The notes: a model not told the origin generated them from the sequence alone. 64,000 nucleotides of DNA from Providencia sp. PROV188 (GCF_027595165.1 NZ_CP097291.1:1550001-1614000), one strand, 5' to 3'; shown: positions 40,437-51,413, counted from the stretch's first letter. Made by a program: numbers and translations.

Positions 40437-41711
40437 ATGTCTAGCAATAACCTGATTAAACAATTGCAAGAGCGGGGCCTCGTTGCCCAGGTAACGGATG
40501 AGGATGCGTTAGCAGAGAGACTGGCGCAGGGCCCTATCTCTCTCTATTGTGGCTTCGACCCTACCGCCGATAGCTTGCACTTGGGACATCTGGTTCCTTT
40601 GCTGTGTTTAAAACGATTCCAACTAGCCGGGCACAAGCCTGTGGCGTTGGTCGGTGGCGCAACGGGCCTTATTGGCGACCCGAGCTTTAAAGCTACTGAA
40701 CGTAAATTAAACACCACAGAAACCGTTCAAGAGTGGGTAGAAAAAATCCGTAACCAAGTCTCACCATTCCTTAGTTTTGATTGTGGTGATAACAGTGCAC
40801 GCCTAGCTAACAACTATGATTGGTTTGGCAAAATGGATGTGCTGACATTCTTACGTGATATTGGTAAACATTTCTCCGTTAACCAAATGATCAACCGTGA
40901 GTCTGTTAAACAGCGTTTAAACCGCGATGATGTAGGTATCTCTTTCACTGAATTCGCCTATAACCTATTACAAGGTTACGATTTTGCGAACATGAATAAA
41001 GAAATGGGTGTTGAGTTACAAATTGGTGGCTCAGACCAATGGGGTAACATTACATCAGGTATTGATTTAACTCGTCGTCTGCATCAAAACCAAGTGTTTG
41101 GTTTAACTGTTCCACTGATCACCAAAACAGACGGTACCAAGTTTGGTAAAACCGAAGGTGGTGCAGTATGGTTAGATCCGAAGAAAACCAGCCAATATAA
41201 ATTCTACCAATTCTGGATTAACACAGCAGATGCTGACGTTTATCGTTTCCTGAAATTCTTTACTTTCATGGAATTAAGTGAAATTGACGCATTGGAAGAA
41301 GAAGATAAAAATAGCGGTAAAGCGCCTCGTGCACAGTATGTATTAGCAGAAGAAGTAACTAAATTAGTTCACGGTGAAGCGGGTCTCGCGGCTGCAAAAC
41401 GCATTACTGAAAGTTTGTTCTCTGGCGCAGTATCTGATTTAACTGAAGCTGACTTTGAACAGTTAGCTCAAGACGGTATGCCGTGCATCACCCTAGAAGA
41501 TGGTGCAGATCTCCAGCAAGCATTAGTTGATTCAGAACTGGTACCTTCTCGTGGTCAAGCAAGAACGGCAATCAGCTCAAATGCAGTATCTGTGAATGGT
41601 CAGAAACAAACTGAACCAATGTATGTATTCACTGATGCTGACCGTTTATTTGGTCGTTATACACTTATCCGCCGCGGTAAGAAAAATGACTGCTTAGTTA
41701 ACTGGAAATAG
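40437..41711 (+). CDS. tyrS: Tyrosyl-tRNA synthetase
   Basis: Class Ic synthetase of 424 residues, the E. coli length. HIGH-type motif HLGH in [17 protein letters not shown]-type KFGKT in [12 protein letters not shown], tyrosine-site GFDPTADS and GGSDQWGN, and a C-terminal S4 RNA-binding domain ([21 protein letters not shown]). The ATG at 40437 is preferred: the in-frame ATG at 40425 is part of the ribosome site itself (ATGGAG). Confidence 0.98.
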   Translation: MSSNNLIKQLQERGLVAQVTDEDALAERLAQGPISLYCGFDPTADSLHLGHLVPLLCLKRFQLAGHKPVALVGGATGLIGDPSFKATERKLNTTETVQEWVEKIRNQVSPFLSFDCGDNSARLANNYDWFGKMDVLTFLRDIGKHFSVNQMINRESVKQRLNRDDVGISFTEFAYNLLQGYDFANMNKEMGVELQIGGSDQWGNITSGIDLTRRLHQNQVFGLTVPLITKTDGTKFGKTEGGAVWLDPKKTSQYKFYQFWINTADADVYRFLKFFTFMELSEIDALEEEDKNSGKAPRAQYVLAEEVTKLVHGEAGLAAAKRITESLFSGAVSDLTEADFEQLAQDGMPCITLEDGADLQQALVDSELVPSRGQARTAISSNAVSVNGQKQTEPMYVFTDADRLFGRYTLIRRGKKNDCLVNWK

Positions 41712-41734
41712 CTCTGACGAACCTTTGTAATATA

Positions 41735-41756
41735 TAGCCCGGAAATCTCCGGGCTA
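41735..41756 (+). terminator. Terminator or processing hairpin after tyrS
   Basis: TAGCCCGGA-aatc-TCCGGGCTA, followed by TTCATATT; no strong T-run, so partial read-through into pdxY is likely. Confidence 0.65.
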
Positions 41757-41822
41757 TTCATATTGGCAAATGGCTACTCACTGATTTCTCTTCATTCGAC
41801 ATAACAATTCTCTGGGTTTCCA

Positions 41823-42686
41823 ATGAAAAGCGTATTATCAATTCAATCCCATGTTGTTTTCGGCCATGCAGGAAACAGTGCTGCTGCATTCCCTATGTGC
41901 CGTATGGGCGTAGATGTGTGGCCACTTAATACAGTGCAATTCTCCAACCATACTCAGTATCCACAATGGACGGGCTCAGTATTTCCAGCTCAGCATTTGA
42001 CAGATATTGTCGAAGGATTAGCAAAAATCCATAAACTGGCAATCTGTGATGCCGTGTTAAGTGGTTATATTGGTTCTGCTGAGCAAGGTAATGATATTCT
42101 AGCGATTGTCCAAAAAGTCAAAGCGGCGAATCCGCAGGCACTCTATTTTTGTGACCCAGTGATGGGACATCCAGAGAAGGGATGCATCGTTGCACCAGGT
42201 GTCGCTGAGTTTCTTTGCCAACAAGCGTTAGCGGCGAGTGATGTGATTGCACCTAACTTATTAGAGTTAGAAACTTTAGCGAATGAAAAAATCACGACGG
42301 TAGAGCAAGCGGTTCAAGCGGCACGTCAATTATGTCAGCAAGGTCCTAAAACTGTATTAGTTAAGCATTTAAGCCGTGCTGGCTATCGTGCAGACCGATT
42401 TGAAATGATCTTAGTCACTGCGGAACACAGTTGGCATGTTAGTCGCCCATTAGTGGATTTCGGTGAAAAACAGCCTGTGGGAGTCGGCGACTTAACGAGT
42501 GGTTTAATGTTGGTCAATATCTTAAAAGGTGAGCCACTTGATAAAGGCTTAGAGCATGTTGCAGCAGCAGTCTATGAAGTGATGCTGAAAACCAAAGAAA
42601 TGGGTGAGTATGAACTTCAGTTAGTTGCAGCCCAAGATTTGATGGTTAGCCCCCAACATAAATTCTGCTCTACTCAGTTAGACTGA
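41823..42686 (+). CDS. pdxY: Pyridoxal kinase PdxY
   Basis: Salvage kinase for pyridoxal. The product has 287 residues, the E. coli length. It starts [49 protein letters not shown]-site and catalytic block: [18 protein letters not shown] and [17 protein letters not shown], where Asp in GDLTSG is the catalytic base. Third gene of the pdxH-tyrS-pdxY cluster. Confidence 0.97.
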   Translation: MKSVLSIQSHVVFGHAGNSAAAFPMCRMGVDVWPLNTVQFSNHTQYPQWTGSVFPAQHLTDIVEGLAKIHKLAICDAVLSGYIGSAEQGNDILAIVQKVKAANPQALYFCDPVMGHPEKGCIVAPGVAEFLCQQALAASDVIAPNLLELETLANEKITTVEQAVQAARQLCQQGPKTVLVKHLSRAGYRADRFEMILVTAEHSWHVSRPLVDFGEKQPVGVGDLTSGLMLVNILKGEPLDKGLEHVAAAVYEVMLKTKEMGEYELQLVAAQDLMVSPQHKFCSTQLD

Positions 42687-42721
42687 TTGAGCATAGTAGT
42701 AACTTATTAAATATAGTAATA

Positions 42722-42749
42722 AAAAACAGCGCCGAATGGCGCTGTTTTT
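42722..42749. terminator. Bidirectional terminator between pdxY and gstA
   Basis: AAAAACAGCGCC-gaat-GGCGCTGTTTTT, T-runs on both strands. Confidence 0.92.
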
Positions 42750-42772
42750 GTAAATGCATTTCATACAATAGA

Positions 42773-43387
42773 TTACTTTTTCAGTAACCCTTCTGCTTCT
42801 AATGCTTCTTGTACTTTTGGACGCTTCGCAATCTTCTCACAATATTCATTCAGATGGCTTAATGCGCTGATATCAACGCCAACTAAACGAGTCCAGTTGG
42901 TGACGGTAAACAGATACGCATCAGCAACACAGAAATCACTTTTAGCGACAAAATAAGGCTGATTTTTCAGAATATCATTCACATACTGGAATTTTTTCAG
43001 TAAATTTGCGCGAACAACATCTTTATATTCTTCAGGGGTATTTGGCGCAAATAATGGGCCAAAATTCTTATGCAACTCAGTAGAAATGAAGTTTAGTGCT
43101 TCTAGCTGATGGTAGCGCTTCATTGAACCAGGCAGGGCAATCAAGTTTCTATTTGGGTTTTGATCTGCAATATATTGGACAATCACAGCGCCTTCAGTTA
43201 ATTGCTCATCATCATCTAAAACAAGAGTAGGAACTTGACCTTTAGGGTTAATTTCTAAGAAGTTTTCACCCGTTTCTGTGATTTTCTCTTTTAAGTTAAC
43301 ACGAACAATACTGAAATCTAATCCTGCTTCACGCAGAATGATATGAGGAGAAAGTGAGCAGGCACCGGGAGCGTAATACAATTTCAT
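42773..43387 (-). CDS. gstA: Glutathione S-transferase (beta class)
   Basis: A 204-residue bacterial beta-class GST (E. coli 201). KLYYAPGACSLSPHIILREAGL carries the class Cys10, NPKGQVPTLVLDD the cis-proline loop, and LTEGAVIVQYIADQNP the glutathione contact. Of two adjacent ATGs I took the second, giving AGGAG with a 7-base spacer and the E. coli-like MKL start. Next to pdxY as in E. coli. Confidence 0.95.
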   Translation of the reverse strand: MKLYYAPGACSLSPHIILREAGLDFSIVRVNLKEKITETGENFLEINPKGQVPTLVLDDDEQLTEGAVIVQYIADQNPNRNLIALPGSMKRYHQLEALNFISTELHKNFGPLFAPNTPEEYKDVVRANLLKKFQYVNDILKNQPYFVAKSDFCVADAYLFTVTNWTRLVGVDISALSHLNEYCEKIAKRPKVQEALEAEGLLKK

Positions 43388-43677
43388 CATAAAACTCCTA
43401 AGTCATAGAATGGTCATCGTTATTGTTCTTCCAAGTATACACCAGATTTAAAAAGAGAATTGCCAAAGGATGCGGGATGGCTCTCAATATCTAAAATCAC
43501 ACTAATATATGGCAAGCTTACGATAGACGAGTATTTCTTTGGGGAATTATCTATTTAATTGATAATTCATTAAAATTAAGAATGTTACAGGAGAGGTCTC
43601 TGAGAGGATTCTGTTATAATTTTGTCTCTCATTGAGCTATTCTCTCAATCCTTAGTCACATTTTATGAGCTGTCAAA

Positions 43678-44544
43678 ATGGCATCCATTTTTAACAATCT
43701 TAATTACTTAACCAAGCTAGATGCCATCTTAATGGCTCATAAACCGAATAGTAGTAAAGGATTAAAACGCTTTATTCTGGAATTTTGGTTTTTTGGTTTA
43801 ATTAACGCTCGTTCTTGTCTGTTTGCTGGATTCTTCTTTTTGGCTTTATTCCTAGTGCCAGCGAAAGGGATTCTAGGTATTCCTCGATATGATGTTTTGC
43901 TGATTTTCGCAGTCTCTTTTCAAGCATTTTTAGTATGGTCAAAGTTAGAAACGTGGGATGAGCTAAAAGCCATTTGTGTATTCCATTTAGTGGGCTTTAT
44001 GATGGAGTTATTCAAAACCTCTGCGACAATTGGTTCATGGCAATATCCTGATGAGGCGTATACCAAACTTTGGGGAGTTCCACTGTTTACTGGGTTTATG
44101 TATGCGGCAGTTGGTAGCTATATCATCCAATCATGGCGTTTTTTTAATGTCAGAATTGAACATTATCCACCTTATTGGATGGCGACATTAGTGGCTTTAG
44201 CCATTTATATTAACTTTTTCAGCCATCACTATATTGATGATTATCGCTGGTACTTAACGGCGTTTATATTTGGTTTGTATGCTCGCAGTGTGGTGTTTTA
44301 TACTCCATTAGATAAAGAACGTAAAATGCCGCTATTGCTTGCATTTATGCTGATAGGGTTCTTTATTTGGCTGGCGGAAAACTTCGGAACGTTCTTTGGT
44401 GTTTGGCAATATCCGAATCAAATCGGAGCATGGTCAATGGTACATGCGGGGAAATGGGGGGCATGGTCGTTACTGGTGATCGTGACTTTCACGATTGTGG
44501 TGCATCTCAAACACATAAAAAGTTGTGTATCCATAGCGCGCTAG
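43678..44544 (+). CDS. DUF817 integral membrane protein
   Basis: A 288-residue protein with about eight hydrophobic helices and short loops. Conserved-looking polar patches are FWFFGLINARSCLFAGFFF, GFMMELFKTSATIGSWQYPD, GVPLFTGFMYAAVGSYI, INFFSHHYIDDYRWYL, and WLAENFGTFFGVWQYPNQ. This pattern fits DUF817, a family of unknown function. The E/H-rich membrane residues (HHYIDD, EN) could bind metal or heme, but this is speculation. It converges on sapF and is not part of the E. coli order. Confidence 0.75.
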   Translation: MASIFNNLNYLTKLDAILMAHKPNSSKGLKRFILEFWFFGLINARSCLFAGFFFLALFLVPAKGILGIPRYDVLLIFAVSFQAFLVWSKLETWDELKAICVFHLVGFMMELFKTSATIGSWQYPDEAYTKLWGVPLFTGFMYAAVGSYIIQSWRFFNVRIEHYPPYWMATLVALAIYINFFSHHYIDDYRWYLTAFIFGLYARSVVFYTPLDKERKMPLLLAFMLIGFFIWLAENFGTFFGVWQYPNQIGAWSMVHAGKWGAWSLLVIVTFTIVVHLKHIKSCVSIAR

Positions 44545-44560
44545 CCACGAACTTTTTGTT

Positions 44561-44588
44561 AAAGACGGAGACTATTTCCCCGTCTTTT
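44561..44588. terminator. Hairpin between DUF817 gene and sapF
   Basis: AAAGACGG / CCGTCTTT stem with an 11-base loop, between convergent genes. Confidence 0.65.
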
Positions 44589-44593
44589 GAACA

Positions 44594-45397
44594 TTACAAA
44601 TCTTGTCGCCACGCATCAATGGATAATGGCTCCCCAAAATGGCTTTCAATCAGACGACGCGTCACGTCATGAAGCGGAGCCGCTAAAACTTCCGCTGTAT
44701 TTCCTCGCTCAACGACTTCGCCTTTATCCATCACGAGCATTTTGTCACTTATATGCTTCATCATGCCTAAATGTTGGGTGACGTAAATATAAGCGATATC
44801 TTGCTTAGCTTGTAAATCGAGCATTAAGTTGATTATCTGCGAACGCATCGACATATCTAGCGAGGCAAGTGCTTCATCAGCCACGATAATTTCTGGTTGC
44901 AGAATTAACGCGCGGGCGAGGGCGATCCGTTGTTTTTGACCCGATGCTAGCATGTGTGGGTAATATTCTGCGTGATCGGCCAGTAATCCTACTTGGCGTA
45001 ATGTCTGGATAATGCGTCTTTCCCGCTCAATACCAGTAAGGTTAGTATTCAGTTTTAAGGGCAATTCCAGGGTTTGACCAATACGCTGGCGCGGGTTTAA
45101 TGAAGTACTTGGATCCTGAAATATCATGCGAATACGTTGGCTTCGGTAGCTATAATCCCCAAAATTTAACCGTTGGCCACGGATCAAAATTTCTCCGCCA
45201 GAAGGCTCCGTTACCCCAGACAACATACGAGCAAGCGTGGATTTCCCTGAACCATTAGCGCCGATGATGGCTAAAGTTTGCCCTGCTTGTAGGTTGAAAC
45301 TCAGCGGCTTGACGGCTTGTAATTCATGGCGACGAAATAACCCTTCACGAAAACGGAACGTTTTTGTCAGGTTACGTACCTCAAGTAACGTTTCCAT
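44594..45397 (-). CDS. sapF: Sap ABC transporter ATP-binding protein SapF
   Basis: Oligopeptide-type ABC ATPase of 267 residues (E. coli 268). Walker A GANGSGKST (about 43), Q-loop MIFQDPSTSLNPRQ, signature LASGQKQRIALARAL (ASGQ variant also seen in E. coli SapF), Walker B IIVADEALASLD. Last gene of sapABCDF; its start overlaps the sapD stop by one base. Confidence 0.96.
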   Translation of the reverse strand: METLLEVRNLTKTFRFREGLFRRHELQAVKPLSFNLQAGQTLAIIGANGSGKSTLARMLSGVTEPSGGEILIRGQRLNFGDYSYRSQRIRMIFQDPSTSLNPRQRIGQTLELPLKLNTNLTGIERERRIIQTLRQVGLLADHAEYYPHMLASGQKQRIALARALILQPEIIVADEALASLDMSMRSQIINLMLDLQAKQDIAYIYVTQHLGMMKHISDKMLVMDKGEVVERGNTAEVLAAPLHDVTRRLIESHFGEPLSIDAWRQDL

Positions 45398-46392
45398 TAG
45401 GGTTGTTCCTCGGTATTCAATGGATAATGACAGGCAACCAGATGCCCCTTAATGCTGCGTAGTGGTGGTGCATCAATACAGGTTCGTTGTGCGTAAGGGC
45501 AACGGGGTCCCAAACGGCAGCCAATCGGTAAGTGCTCCAATGAAGGGATAGCTCCTGGGAGTGTATTTAAACGACCTTTATGAGGGATCGGGCTTTCAAA
45601 ATCAGGAATAGAGCGAATCAGTGCCTGAGTATAAGGATGGCGGGGGCGCTGCAAAATATCATTCGGTGTGGCACTTTCTACAGTCTGACCGCAATACAGG
45701 ACATTAATTCGGTCAACCAATTTAGACATCATTTCCATATCGTGGCTGATCAGCAAAATTCCCATATTATTGTTTTGATTTAATTTATCTAATAAACGGA
45801 AAATTTGTGCCTGCGTGGTGGATTCCATCGCGTTGGTGGGCTCATCCGCAATCAACAAGCGAGGTTGATTGGCAATCGCAATGGCGATCATCACTTTTTG
45901 GCATTCACCATCCGTCAGCTCGTACGGATAACTATGCATAATGTCTTTGTGATCTTTGATACCCACACGGTGCAATAATTCAATTGCGCGGCGTTTTCGC
46001 CAATTAAAACGCTGCCACCAACGCCCTTTGTATGTCCAGCCTGGGATAGATTGAATCAGCTGTTTTCCTATATCGGCAGCAGGATCAAGACAGGATTGCG
46101 GTTCTTGGAAAATCATCGAAATATTATGACCAATCAGGCGACGACGCTTACGTGGACTGAGTTTTAATAGGTCAATGTCTTGGAAGCGAAAACGGTCAGC
46201 AGTCACGCGGATATTATCTTTGGTGATCCCACAAATGGCTTTAGCAATTAAGCTTTTACCTGACCCAGATTCACCCACTAAGCCACGAACTTCTCCTTCA
46301 GATAAGGTCATGGAGACACGGTCAACGGCTTTGACGGGACCATTAGCAGTCATAAACTCAATAGTTAAATTACGAATATCAAGTAATGGCAT
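45397..46392 (-). CDS. sapD: Sap ABC transporter ATP-binding protein SapD
   Basis: A 331-residue ATPase. Walker [13 protein letters not shown], signature [14 protein letters not shown] (unusual DGEC instead of SGGQ, as in the E. coli protein), Walker [13 protein letters not shown]. The C-terminal oligopeptide-transporter Fe-S-like motif [14 protein letters not shown] has four cysteines. In E. coli SapD also supports Trk potassium uptake. It overlaps sapC by one base. Confidence 0.97.
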   Translation of the reverse strand: MPLLDIRNLTIEFMTANGPVKAVDRVSMTLSEGEVRGLVGESGSGKSLIAKAICGITKDNIRVTADRFRFQDIDLLKLSPRKRRRLIGHNISMIFQEPQSCLDPAADIGKQLIQSIPGWTYKGRWWQRFNWRKRRAIELLHRVGIKDHKDIMHSYPYELTDGECQKVMIAIAIANQPRLLIADEPTNAMESTTQAQIFRLLDKLNQNNNMGILLISHDMEMMSKLVDRINVLYCGQTVESATPNDILQRPRHPYTQALIRSIPDFESPIPHKGRLNTLPGAIPSLEHLPIGCRLGPRCPYAQRTCIDAPPLRSIKGHLVACHYPLNTEEQP

Positions 46393-47282
46393 TATTCCAC
46401 CCCCGAATTAATCGCTCGGTGCAGTCCATCACCCAGTAAGTTCACAAATAAGACACTCGACATAATCGCAACGCCGGGCAAAATGACTGTCCACGGTGCC
46501 ACATAAATCAACTCTAACGTATCGCCTAGCATCGCACCCCATTCAGATGATGGGAGTTGCGCCCCTAAATCTAAAAAGCCTAATGCCGCAATATCCAAAA
46601 TTGCAATGGAGAGGGCGCGGGTTAATTCAGTGACCAAAATAGGGGTGATATTTGGCAGTACCGTGTACCACAAAATAAAGATGTTTGATGCGCCATCTAA
46701 ACGTGCCGCCACGATGTACTCTTTATCTAGCTCATCATGCACGGCAACATAGATAGTACGCACCATACGGGGGATCAGCGCGAGGCAAATCGCAAGCATC
46801 GCATTGGTTAAGCTGGCACCCATAAATGCTACCACGATGATCGCCAATAGTAGAGAAGGAATCGATAGCAAGGTATCCAAAACGTGGTTAAAGACAGCGG
46901 ATTTGAGTCCACGGGTCATACCCGCAAGGCAACCTAACACTAAGCCGATTATTGTCGCAATCGCAGTGACCAACAAGGCTGAGCCGAATGTGGATTTAGT
47001 ACCAATTAAGAGACGGCTTAAAATATCACGTCCTAAATCATCCGTACCAAAGAAGAAAGCCACTTCACCATAGTGTGACCATGATGGTGGCGTAATTTGG
47101 TAACCTAAAAATTGTTGGTCGATGGCATAAGGTGCTAAATAAGGGCCCGCAAAACAGAGGACGATTAAAAAAATCACCCCAAAAAAGCCGATCATTGCCA
47201 GTATGTCGGAGGAGAAAATATTCCACACCACCCGTGTCGGGGATGGCATTTTCTGTTCACGATAAAAATTATCTGAGGACAT
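46392..47282 (-). CDS. sapC: Sap ABC transporter permease SapC
   Basis: A 296-residue permease with an N-terminal helix ([19 protein letters not shown]) and a BPD_transp_1 core. The EAA loop lies near [23 protein letters not shown]. It overlaps the sapB end by 14 bases. Confidence 0.96.
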   Translation of the reverse strand: MSSDNFYREQKMPSPTRVVWNIFSSDILAMIGFFGVIFLIVLCFAGPYLAPYAIDQQFLGYQITPPSWSHYGEVAFFFGTDDLGRDILSRLLIGTKSTFGSALLVTAIATIIGLVLGCLAGMTRGLKSAVFNHVLDTLLSIPSLLLAIIVVAFMGASLTNAMLAICLALIPRMVRTIYVAVHDELDKEYIVAARLDGASNIFILWYTVLPNITPILVTELTRALSIAILDIAALGFLDLGAQLPSSEWGAMLGDTLELIYVAPWTVILPGVAIMSSVLFVNLLGDGLHRAINSGVE

Positions 47283-48234
47283 ACCAATCCTTATGTTTTA
47301 ACGGGTCCATCATTGCGCCTAAAATATCGGATAACACGTTCACGGTGATCACCAATGCGCCAATTAACATCACGCCAGCAGAAATCGCTGAGTAGTCTCC
47401 TTGACGGATTGCAGTGACCAACCAGCGACCTAATCCCGGCCAGTTAAATACTAATTCTGTCACCATGGTTAATGTTAGCATCGTGGAGAATTGTAGCCCC
47501 AATTTCGGGATAATTGGCGGTATTGCGTTATGAAAAATATGGCGGCGAATAATTTTAAAGCGAGAAAGCCCACGAGTAGCAGCGGCTTTAACATAGTTAC
47601 TGCTAGCCACTTCATCCGTACTAATACGGACTAAGCGAATGACTTCTGTGGTTGGCGCTAAGGCGAGTGTGAGTACTGGCAGGATCATATGTTCTAACAC
47701 ATTGATAATCATATCTTTACGGTATGGCGAATCCGAAAGCCACGCATCCACAAGGGCAAAGCCTGTTACTGGCTTTAGGTTATAAAGTAGGTCGATTCGC
47801 CCAGAAACGGGCAGCCATCCTAAGTGAAGCGAGAAAAATAGGGTTAGTATTAACGCTAAAACGAATACAGGCACGGAAAAGCCCAATAGGGCGAAAGTGC
47901 TGATCGCAATATCAACGGGTTTGTTTCGCCAAAATGAGGCAATCATCCCTAGCGGGATCCCGACAAACAACGCAAATAAAAAGGCGAGAATACACAATTC
48001 CATGGTGGCAGGGAATGTGTCTTTTAGTTGGTCGGTGATAGGTTCTCCGTTAATGCTAGAGACGCCGAAATCGAAATGCAGTAAGCCATCAAAATAGAAG
48101 ATATATGCATCAATGAGTGATGCACCGCTAAGAGGCGCATTGGGCGTGAAGTAGCTTAAGCTGAAACTGACCAGTGATAAAAAGAAGACCGTCACCAGCA
48201 ATAGCAGAAATCGTCTCAGTGAGTAGATGATCAT
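47269..48234 (-). CDS. sapB: Sap ABC transporter permease SapB
   Basis: A 321-residue permease, the E. coli length. It begins [37 protein letters not shown] loop [30 protein letters not shown]. With SapC it forms the membrane channel. In E. coli SapBCDF exports putrescine, while in Haemophilus and Salmonella Sap confers resistance to antimicrobial peptides. The start overlaps the sapA stop by four bases. Confidence 0.97.
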   Translation of the reverse strand: MIIYSLRRFLLLLVTVFFLSLVSFSLSYFTPNAPLSGASLIDAYIFYFDGLLHFDFGVSSINGEPITDQLKDTFPATMELCILAFLFALFVGIPLGMIASFWRNKPVDIAISTFALLGFSVPVFVLALILTLFFSLHLGWLPVSGRIDLLYNLKPVTGFALVDAWLSDSPYRKDMIINVLEHMILPVLTLALAPTTEVIRLVRISTDEVASSNYVKAAATRGLSRFKIIRRHIFHNAIPPIIPKLGLQFSTMLTLTMVTELVFNWPGLGRWLVTAIRQGDYSAISAGVMLIGALVITVNVLSDILGAMMDPLKHKDWYVLR

Positions 48235-49916
48235 AGTTGCGGCTCCTGCTGCCGAGGTGGTGCTTTTTTCGGCTCCTGCATTTCGCGATAAACGCCAGCA
48301 AATGAAGTATTGCCGAACGCGCTGATCACCAATCCTTTCATATCAAAACGATAAGCTTGTAAACGCAGCGAGTAAGCTAATGGCAATATAGGCAGTTCTT
48401 CCGCGAGAATTTGTTGTGCTTGATGATAGTAATCAATGCGGTCTGCCAGCTCTTGTGTCAGTAATGCTTTATGCAAAACGTCATCAAATTTAGAATCACA
48501 CCAATGGCTTAAGTTGGTTTGTGAGCCAATGGCAGCGCAACTGAGCAGTGGGCGGAAGAAACTATCAGGGTCATTACTGTCCGTTGTCCAGCCCGCTAAT
48601 GTCATGTCATGGGAGCGATCCATTAATTGATTTTCTTGGAAGCGACCTTCCACCGAACGGATACTCATGACGATACCCACTTGGGCTAGGTCTGCTTGAA
48701 TTAATTCCGCCATTTTCAATGGGCTAGGGTTGTAAGACTGAGAGGAGACAGGGACCCATAATTCCAATTTTAATTTTTCTAACCCCATTTCCTGCAGCAT
48801 TTGTTTGGCAAGTTCAGGGTTGTAATCGGTTATTTTTGTTTGATTATCAAATGCCCAAGATGCACGGGGGAGAATCGATGATGCCGTCTCTGCGGTACCA
48901 TAATAAATGGACTGCATGAGTCGCTCATTATTAATGGCATAAGAAATTGCTTGGCGAACCTTGAGTTGGTCGAGAGGCGGCTTGCTTGTATTAAACGCAA
49001 GATACGCAATATTCATTCCCGAACGCATGGAAATACGCAGGCGAGGGTCATCACGTAGCACTTTTAACTGACTTGCGGCTGGGTAGGCGAGGACATCGCA
49101 CTCACCAGTGAGCAGCTTAGAAATGCGTCCTGTACCACCCGCTCCCATATCCACCACCACTTCTTCCATGCGTGGTTCACCTTTCCAGTAATCTTTATTA
49201 CGCAATAAACGGACAAACTGTCCAGCTTGGTAATCATCAAAATAGAATGGTCCAGTACCTACAGGGCGCCAATCAATCATCTCTTGGCGATTGCTAGCCG
49301 AAAGCTCATCCGCATATTCGGCAGATAAAACGGGCGCGTAGTGAGTCGCCAAGTGCCATAAAAATGAGGCATCTGGGGATTTTAATCGAAACTCAACGGT
49401 GTAGTTATTCAGTTTTTTAATACTTTCGACGCTGCTCGCAAATTGCAAACTGTCAAAATAGGGGTAGCGCCCGCCATTAATGAAATGGTAAGGATTGCTG
49501 GTTTCAAACATGCGGGAAAAACTGAATACCACATCATCTGCATTCATATTACGCGTTGGTGTAAACCAAGGTGTGGTTTGAAACTTAACGTCCTTTCTCA
49601 GATGTAGCCGATAGGTCGCACCATTATCTAAAACTTCCCAGCGGGAAGCCAACTCTGGGATCAGGCGATATGTAAAGGGGTCAACATCCAGTAAGCGGTC
49701 ATACAGTTGTGCGCCTAGGGGATCAATAATTAACCCGCTACTGGCGAGTTGTGGGTTAAATGTGGTGACAATGCCATTGACGCAGTAAATAAAGCCATTT
49801 TGGCGAATATCGGCTGGGACATCATTGGCAATGGTGTCTTTGTAGCTTATGTCTGTTTGCTCTGCCAATGTTGAAAGAGAAACAGTAAATAAAAACCAAA
49901 GAGTTAAAAGGCGCAT
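48231..49916 (-). CDS. sapA: Periplasmic peptide-binding protein SapA
   Basis: Extracellular solute-binding protein family 5, 561 residues (E. coli 547). The signal peptide is [18 protein letters not shown], cleaved before EQ. FVYCVNG-like [62 protein letters not shown], and [19 protein letters not shown] (paired cysteines) follow the family. First gene of sapABCDF, transcribed divergently from ryhB. Confidence 0.96.
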   Translation of the reverse strand: MRLLTLWFLFTVSLSTLAEQTDISYKDTIANDVPADIRQNGFIYCVNGIVTTFNPQLASSGLIIDPLGAQLYDRLLDVDPFTYRLIPELASRWEVLDNGATYRLHLRKDVKFQTTPWFTPTRNMNADDVVFSFSRMFETSNPYHFINGGRYPYFDSLQFASSVESIKKLNNYTVEFRLKSPDASFLWHLATHYAPVLSAEYADELSASNRQEMIDWRPVGTGPFYFDDYQAGQFVRLLRNKDYWKGEPRMEEVVVDMGAGGTGRISKLLTGECDVLAYPAASQLKVLRDDPRLRISMRSGMNIAYLAFNTSKPPLDQLKVRQAISYAINNERLMQSIYYGTAETASSILPRASWAFDNQTKITDYNPELAKQMLQEMGLEKLKLELWVPVSSQSYNPSPLKMAELIQADLAQVGIVMSIRSVEGRFQENQLMDRSHDMTLAGWTTDSNDPDSFFRPLLSCAAIGSQTNLSHWCDSKFDDVLHKALLTQELADRIDYYHQAQQILAEELPILPLAYSLRLQAYRFDMKGLVISAFGNTSFAGVYREMQEPKKAPPRQQEPQL

Positions 49917-50135
49917 AGAGCTAATATCGTTGACCTGAATTACCTTATTGTAGCGTAAAAATAGGGTAACAGGGTATAAGCAAAATTTGTGGTGATATTT
50001 TGTACATAGCGCTGTGGGTAGTGAAGATTTTTAACTGTAAATGAGAATCAACAAGGTTGTATCTAATTGTAATGGTTGCTATTATTTTTAATTTAATCTT
50101 AATGAGAAATAATCGCATTAAAATGCTTTACAAAT

Positions 50136-50154
50136 GATACTAATAACTATTATC
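50136..50154 (+). promoter_or_regulatory. Fur box of ryhB
   Basis: GATACTAATAACTATTATC agrees with the 19-bp Fur palindrome at 15 positions. It covers the -10 region (TATTAT) of the ryhB promoter, with TTTACA/TTACAA as -35, the usual arrangement for iron repression. Confidence 0.8.
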
Positions 50155-50160
50155 ATTAAC

Positions 50161-50280
50161 TCAGTCTCTTGAGTGCTTAGCTTTAGCAGACAAGGCATGA
50201 CATTGCTCACATTGCTTCCAGTGTTTTATTGCTTTCAGTGTTTTAGTTATATAGCCAGCTCGGGTGCTGGCTTTTTTTTT
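50161..50280 (+). ncRNA. ryhB: Iron-starvation small RNA RyhB
   Basis: Bases 50199-50222 read GACATTGCTCACATTGCTTC plus CAGT, which as I recall is the conserved pairing core of E. coli RyhB. The 3' end AGCCAGC-tcgggt-GCTGGCT (50253-50272) plus nine Ts (50272-50280) is almost the E. coli RyhB terminator. A Fur box overlaps the promoter. RyhB with Hfq represses iron-using mRNAs such as sodB and sdh. The 5' part holds two small hairpins (CTCA-TGAG, TGCT-AGCA). The RNA would be about 120 nt versus about 90 in E. coli, because a 17-nt block is duplicated between core and terminator. The 5' end is estimated. In E. coli ryhB lies elsewhere (near yhhX). Confidence 0.93.
50211..50244 (+). repeat. 17-nt tandem duplication inside ryhB
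   Basis: ATTGCTTCCAGTGTTTT (50211-50227) followed immediately by ATTGCTTTCAGTGTTTT (50228-50244), one mismatch. The first unit is the 3' part of the RyhB core. Confidence 0.95.
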
Positions 50281-50289
50281 GCATAAAAA

Positions 50290-51291
50290 TCAGCTTTCCA
50301 AGCTAATATGATGTTTTTTAATTAATCCTCGAAATTGGTCATAGCTCAGTGATAGGCATTGAGCTGCTTTACGCTGATTAAAATTGGCTTGGCGTAGCGC
50401 CTCTTCAACATATTGTTTTTCCGATTCTAATTGCCATTGTCGTAAGTCAAAGGGAAAAACGGGTGCTAATTTGGAGTTTTCTGATGATGCTGCGGGTATC
50501 TCATGAAGCTCTGCTAGTTTCTCACCAAAGGGATCTAAAATAATCGTATCCACTGGTAAGTCACTTTCCCCATGCCGATAAACTGAACGCTCGACAACAT
50601 TTTTCAGTTCGCGAATATTACCTGGCCAAGAATAGTGCATCAGTGTCTGCTGGGCGTTGTCAGAAAACCCAGTGAAATAATCACGCTTTAGCTCACGTAC
50701 CATACCAATGGCAAAGTGCTCAGCCAATAACAGAATGTCAGGAACACGTTCACGTAATGGCGGCATGCGAATCACTTCAAAGGCAATTCTATCTAGCAGG
50801 TCAGCGCGAAAAAGTCCTTGGCGAGCCAATTCTGGAAGGTTGGCGTTAGTGGCACAGACCAAACGAACATCGACTTTTAATGACTGACTTCCGCCTACAC
50901 GCTCTAATTCGCCATATTCAATCACACGTAACAGTTTTTCTTGTACAGACATCGGCGCGGTTGCCAGTTCATCAAGGAACAATGTGCCTTTATCTGCACG
51001 TTCAAAGCGACCTTGATGGCGTTTCTGGGCCCCAGTAAACGATCCTGCTTCATGTCCAAATAATTCAGAATCCAGCAAGTTCTCATTGAGTCCGCTGCAA
51101 TTTAAGGAGATAAAAGGCTCTTGCCAGCGGGGAGATAGATAGTGAAGGCGATCCGCGATTAACTCTTTACCTGTTCCTCGTTCGCCAATAACAAGGACAG
51201 GTTTATTTAGCTTAGCAAGTTCGGAAGCACGTTCTAGGACATCAAGGAAATTACTCGATACACCAAGAATAGTATTGTTAGTCTCTTTCAT
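50290..51291 (-). CDS. pspF: Psp operon activator PspF (sigma-54 enhancer-binding protein)
   Basis: AAA+ activator of sigma-54 RNA polymerase without a receiver domain, held off by PspA. The product has 333 residues from the ATG at 51291. Walker A GERGTGKE, GAFTGA-type loop GHEAGSFTGAQKRHQGRF (S for A/F variant: GSFTGA), Walker B GTLFLDELA, and sensor II PGNIRELKN. The C-terminal Fis-type HTH is FNQRKAAQCLSLSYDQFRGLIKKH. A TTG start five codons upstream is possible; neither has a strong ribosome site. Divergent from pspA. Confidence 0.95.
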   Translation of the reverse strand: MKETNNTILGVSSNFLDVLERASELAKLNKPVLVIGERGTGKELIADRLHYLSPRWQEPFISLNCSGLNENLLDSELFGHEAGSFTGAQKRHQGRFERADKGTLFLDELATAPMSVQEKLLRVIEYGELERVGGSQSLKVDVRLVCATNANLPELARQGLFRADLLDRIAFEVIRMPPLRERVPDILLLAEHFAIGMVRELKRDYFTGFSDNAQQTLMHYSWPGNIRELKNVVERSVYRHGESDLPVDTIILDPFGEKLAELHEIPAASSENSKLAPVFPFDLRQWQLESEKQYVEEALRQANFNQRKAAQCLSLSYDQFRGLIKKHHISLES

Positions 51292-51413
51292 GGTTATTTT
51301 TACCAAGTTTTGGTTAATTTTACCTATAGTTAACTATAGTACAAATAACCGTCGATAGATATCGAAATAATATTTTTGTTATTTATTAGTTGGTTATGCC
51401 ATTCTGAAAAAGT

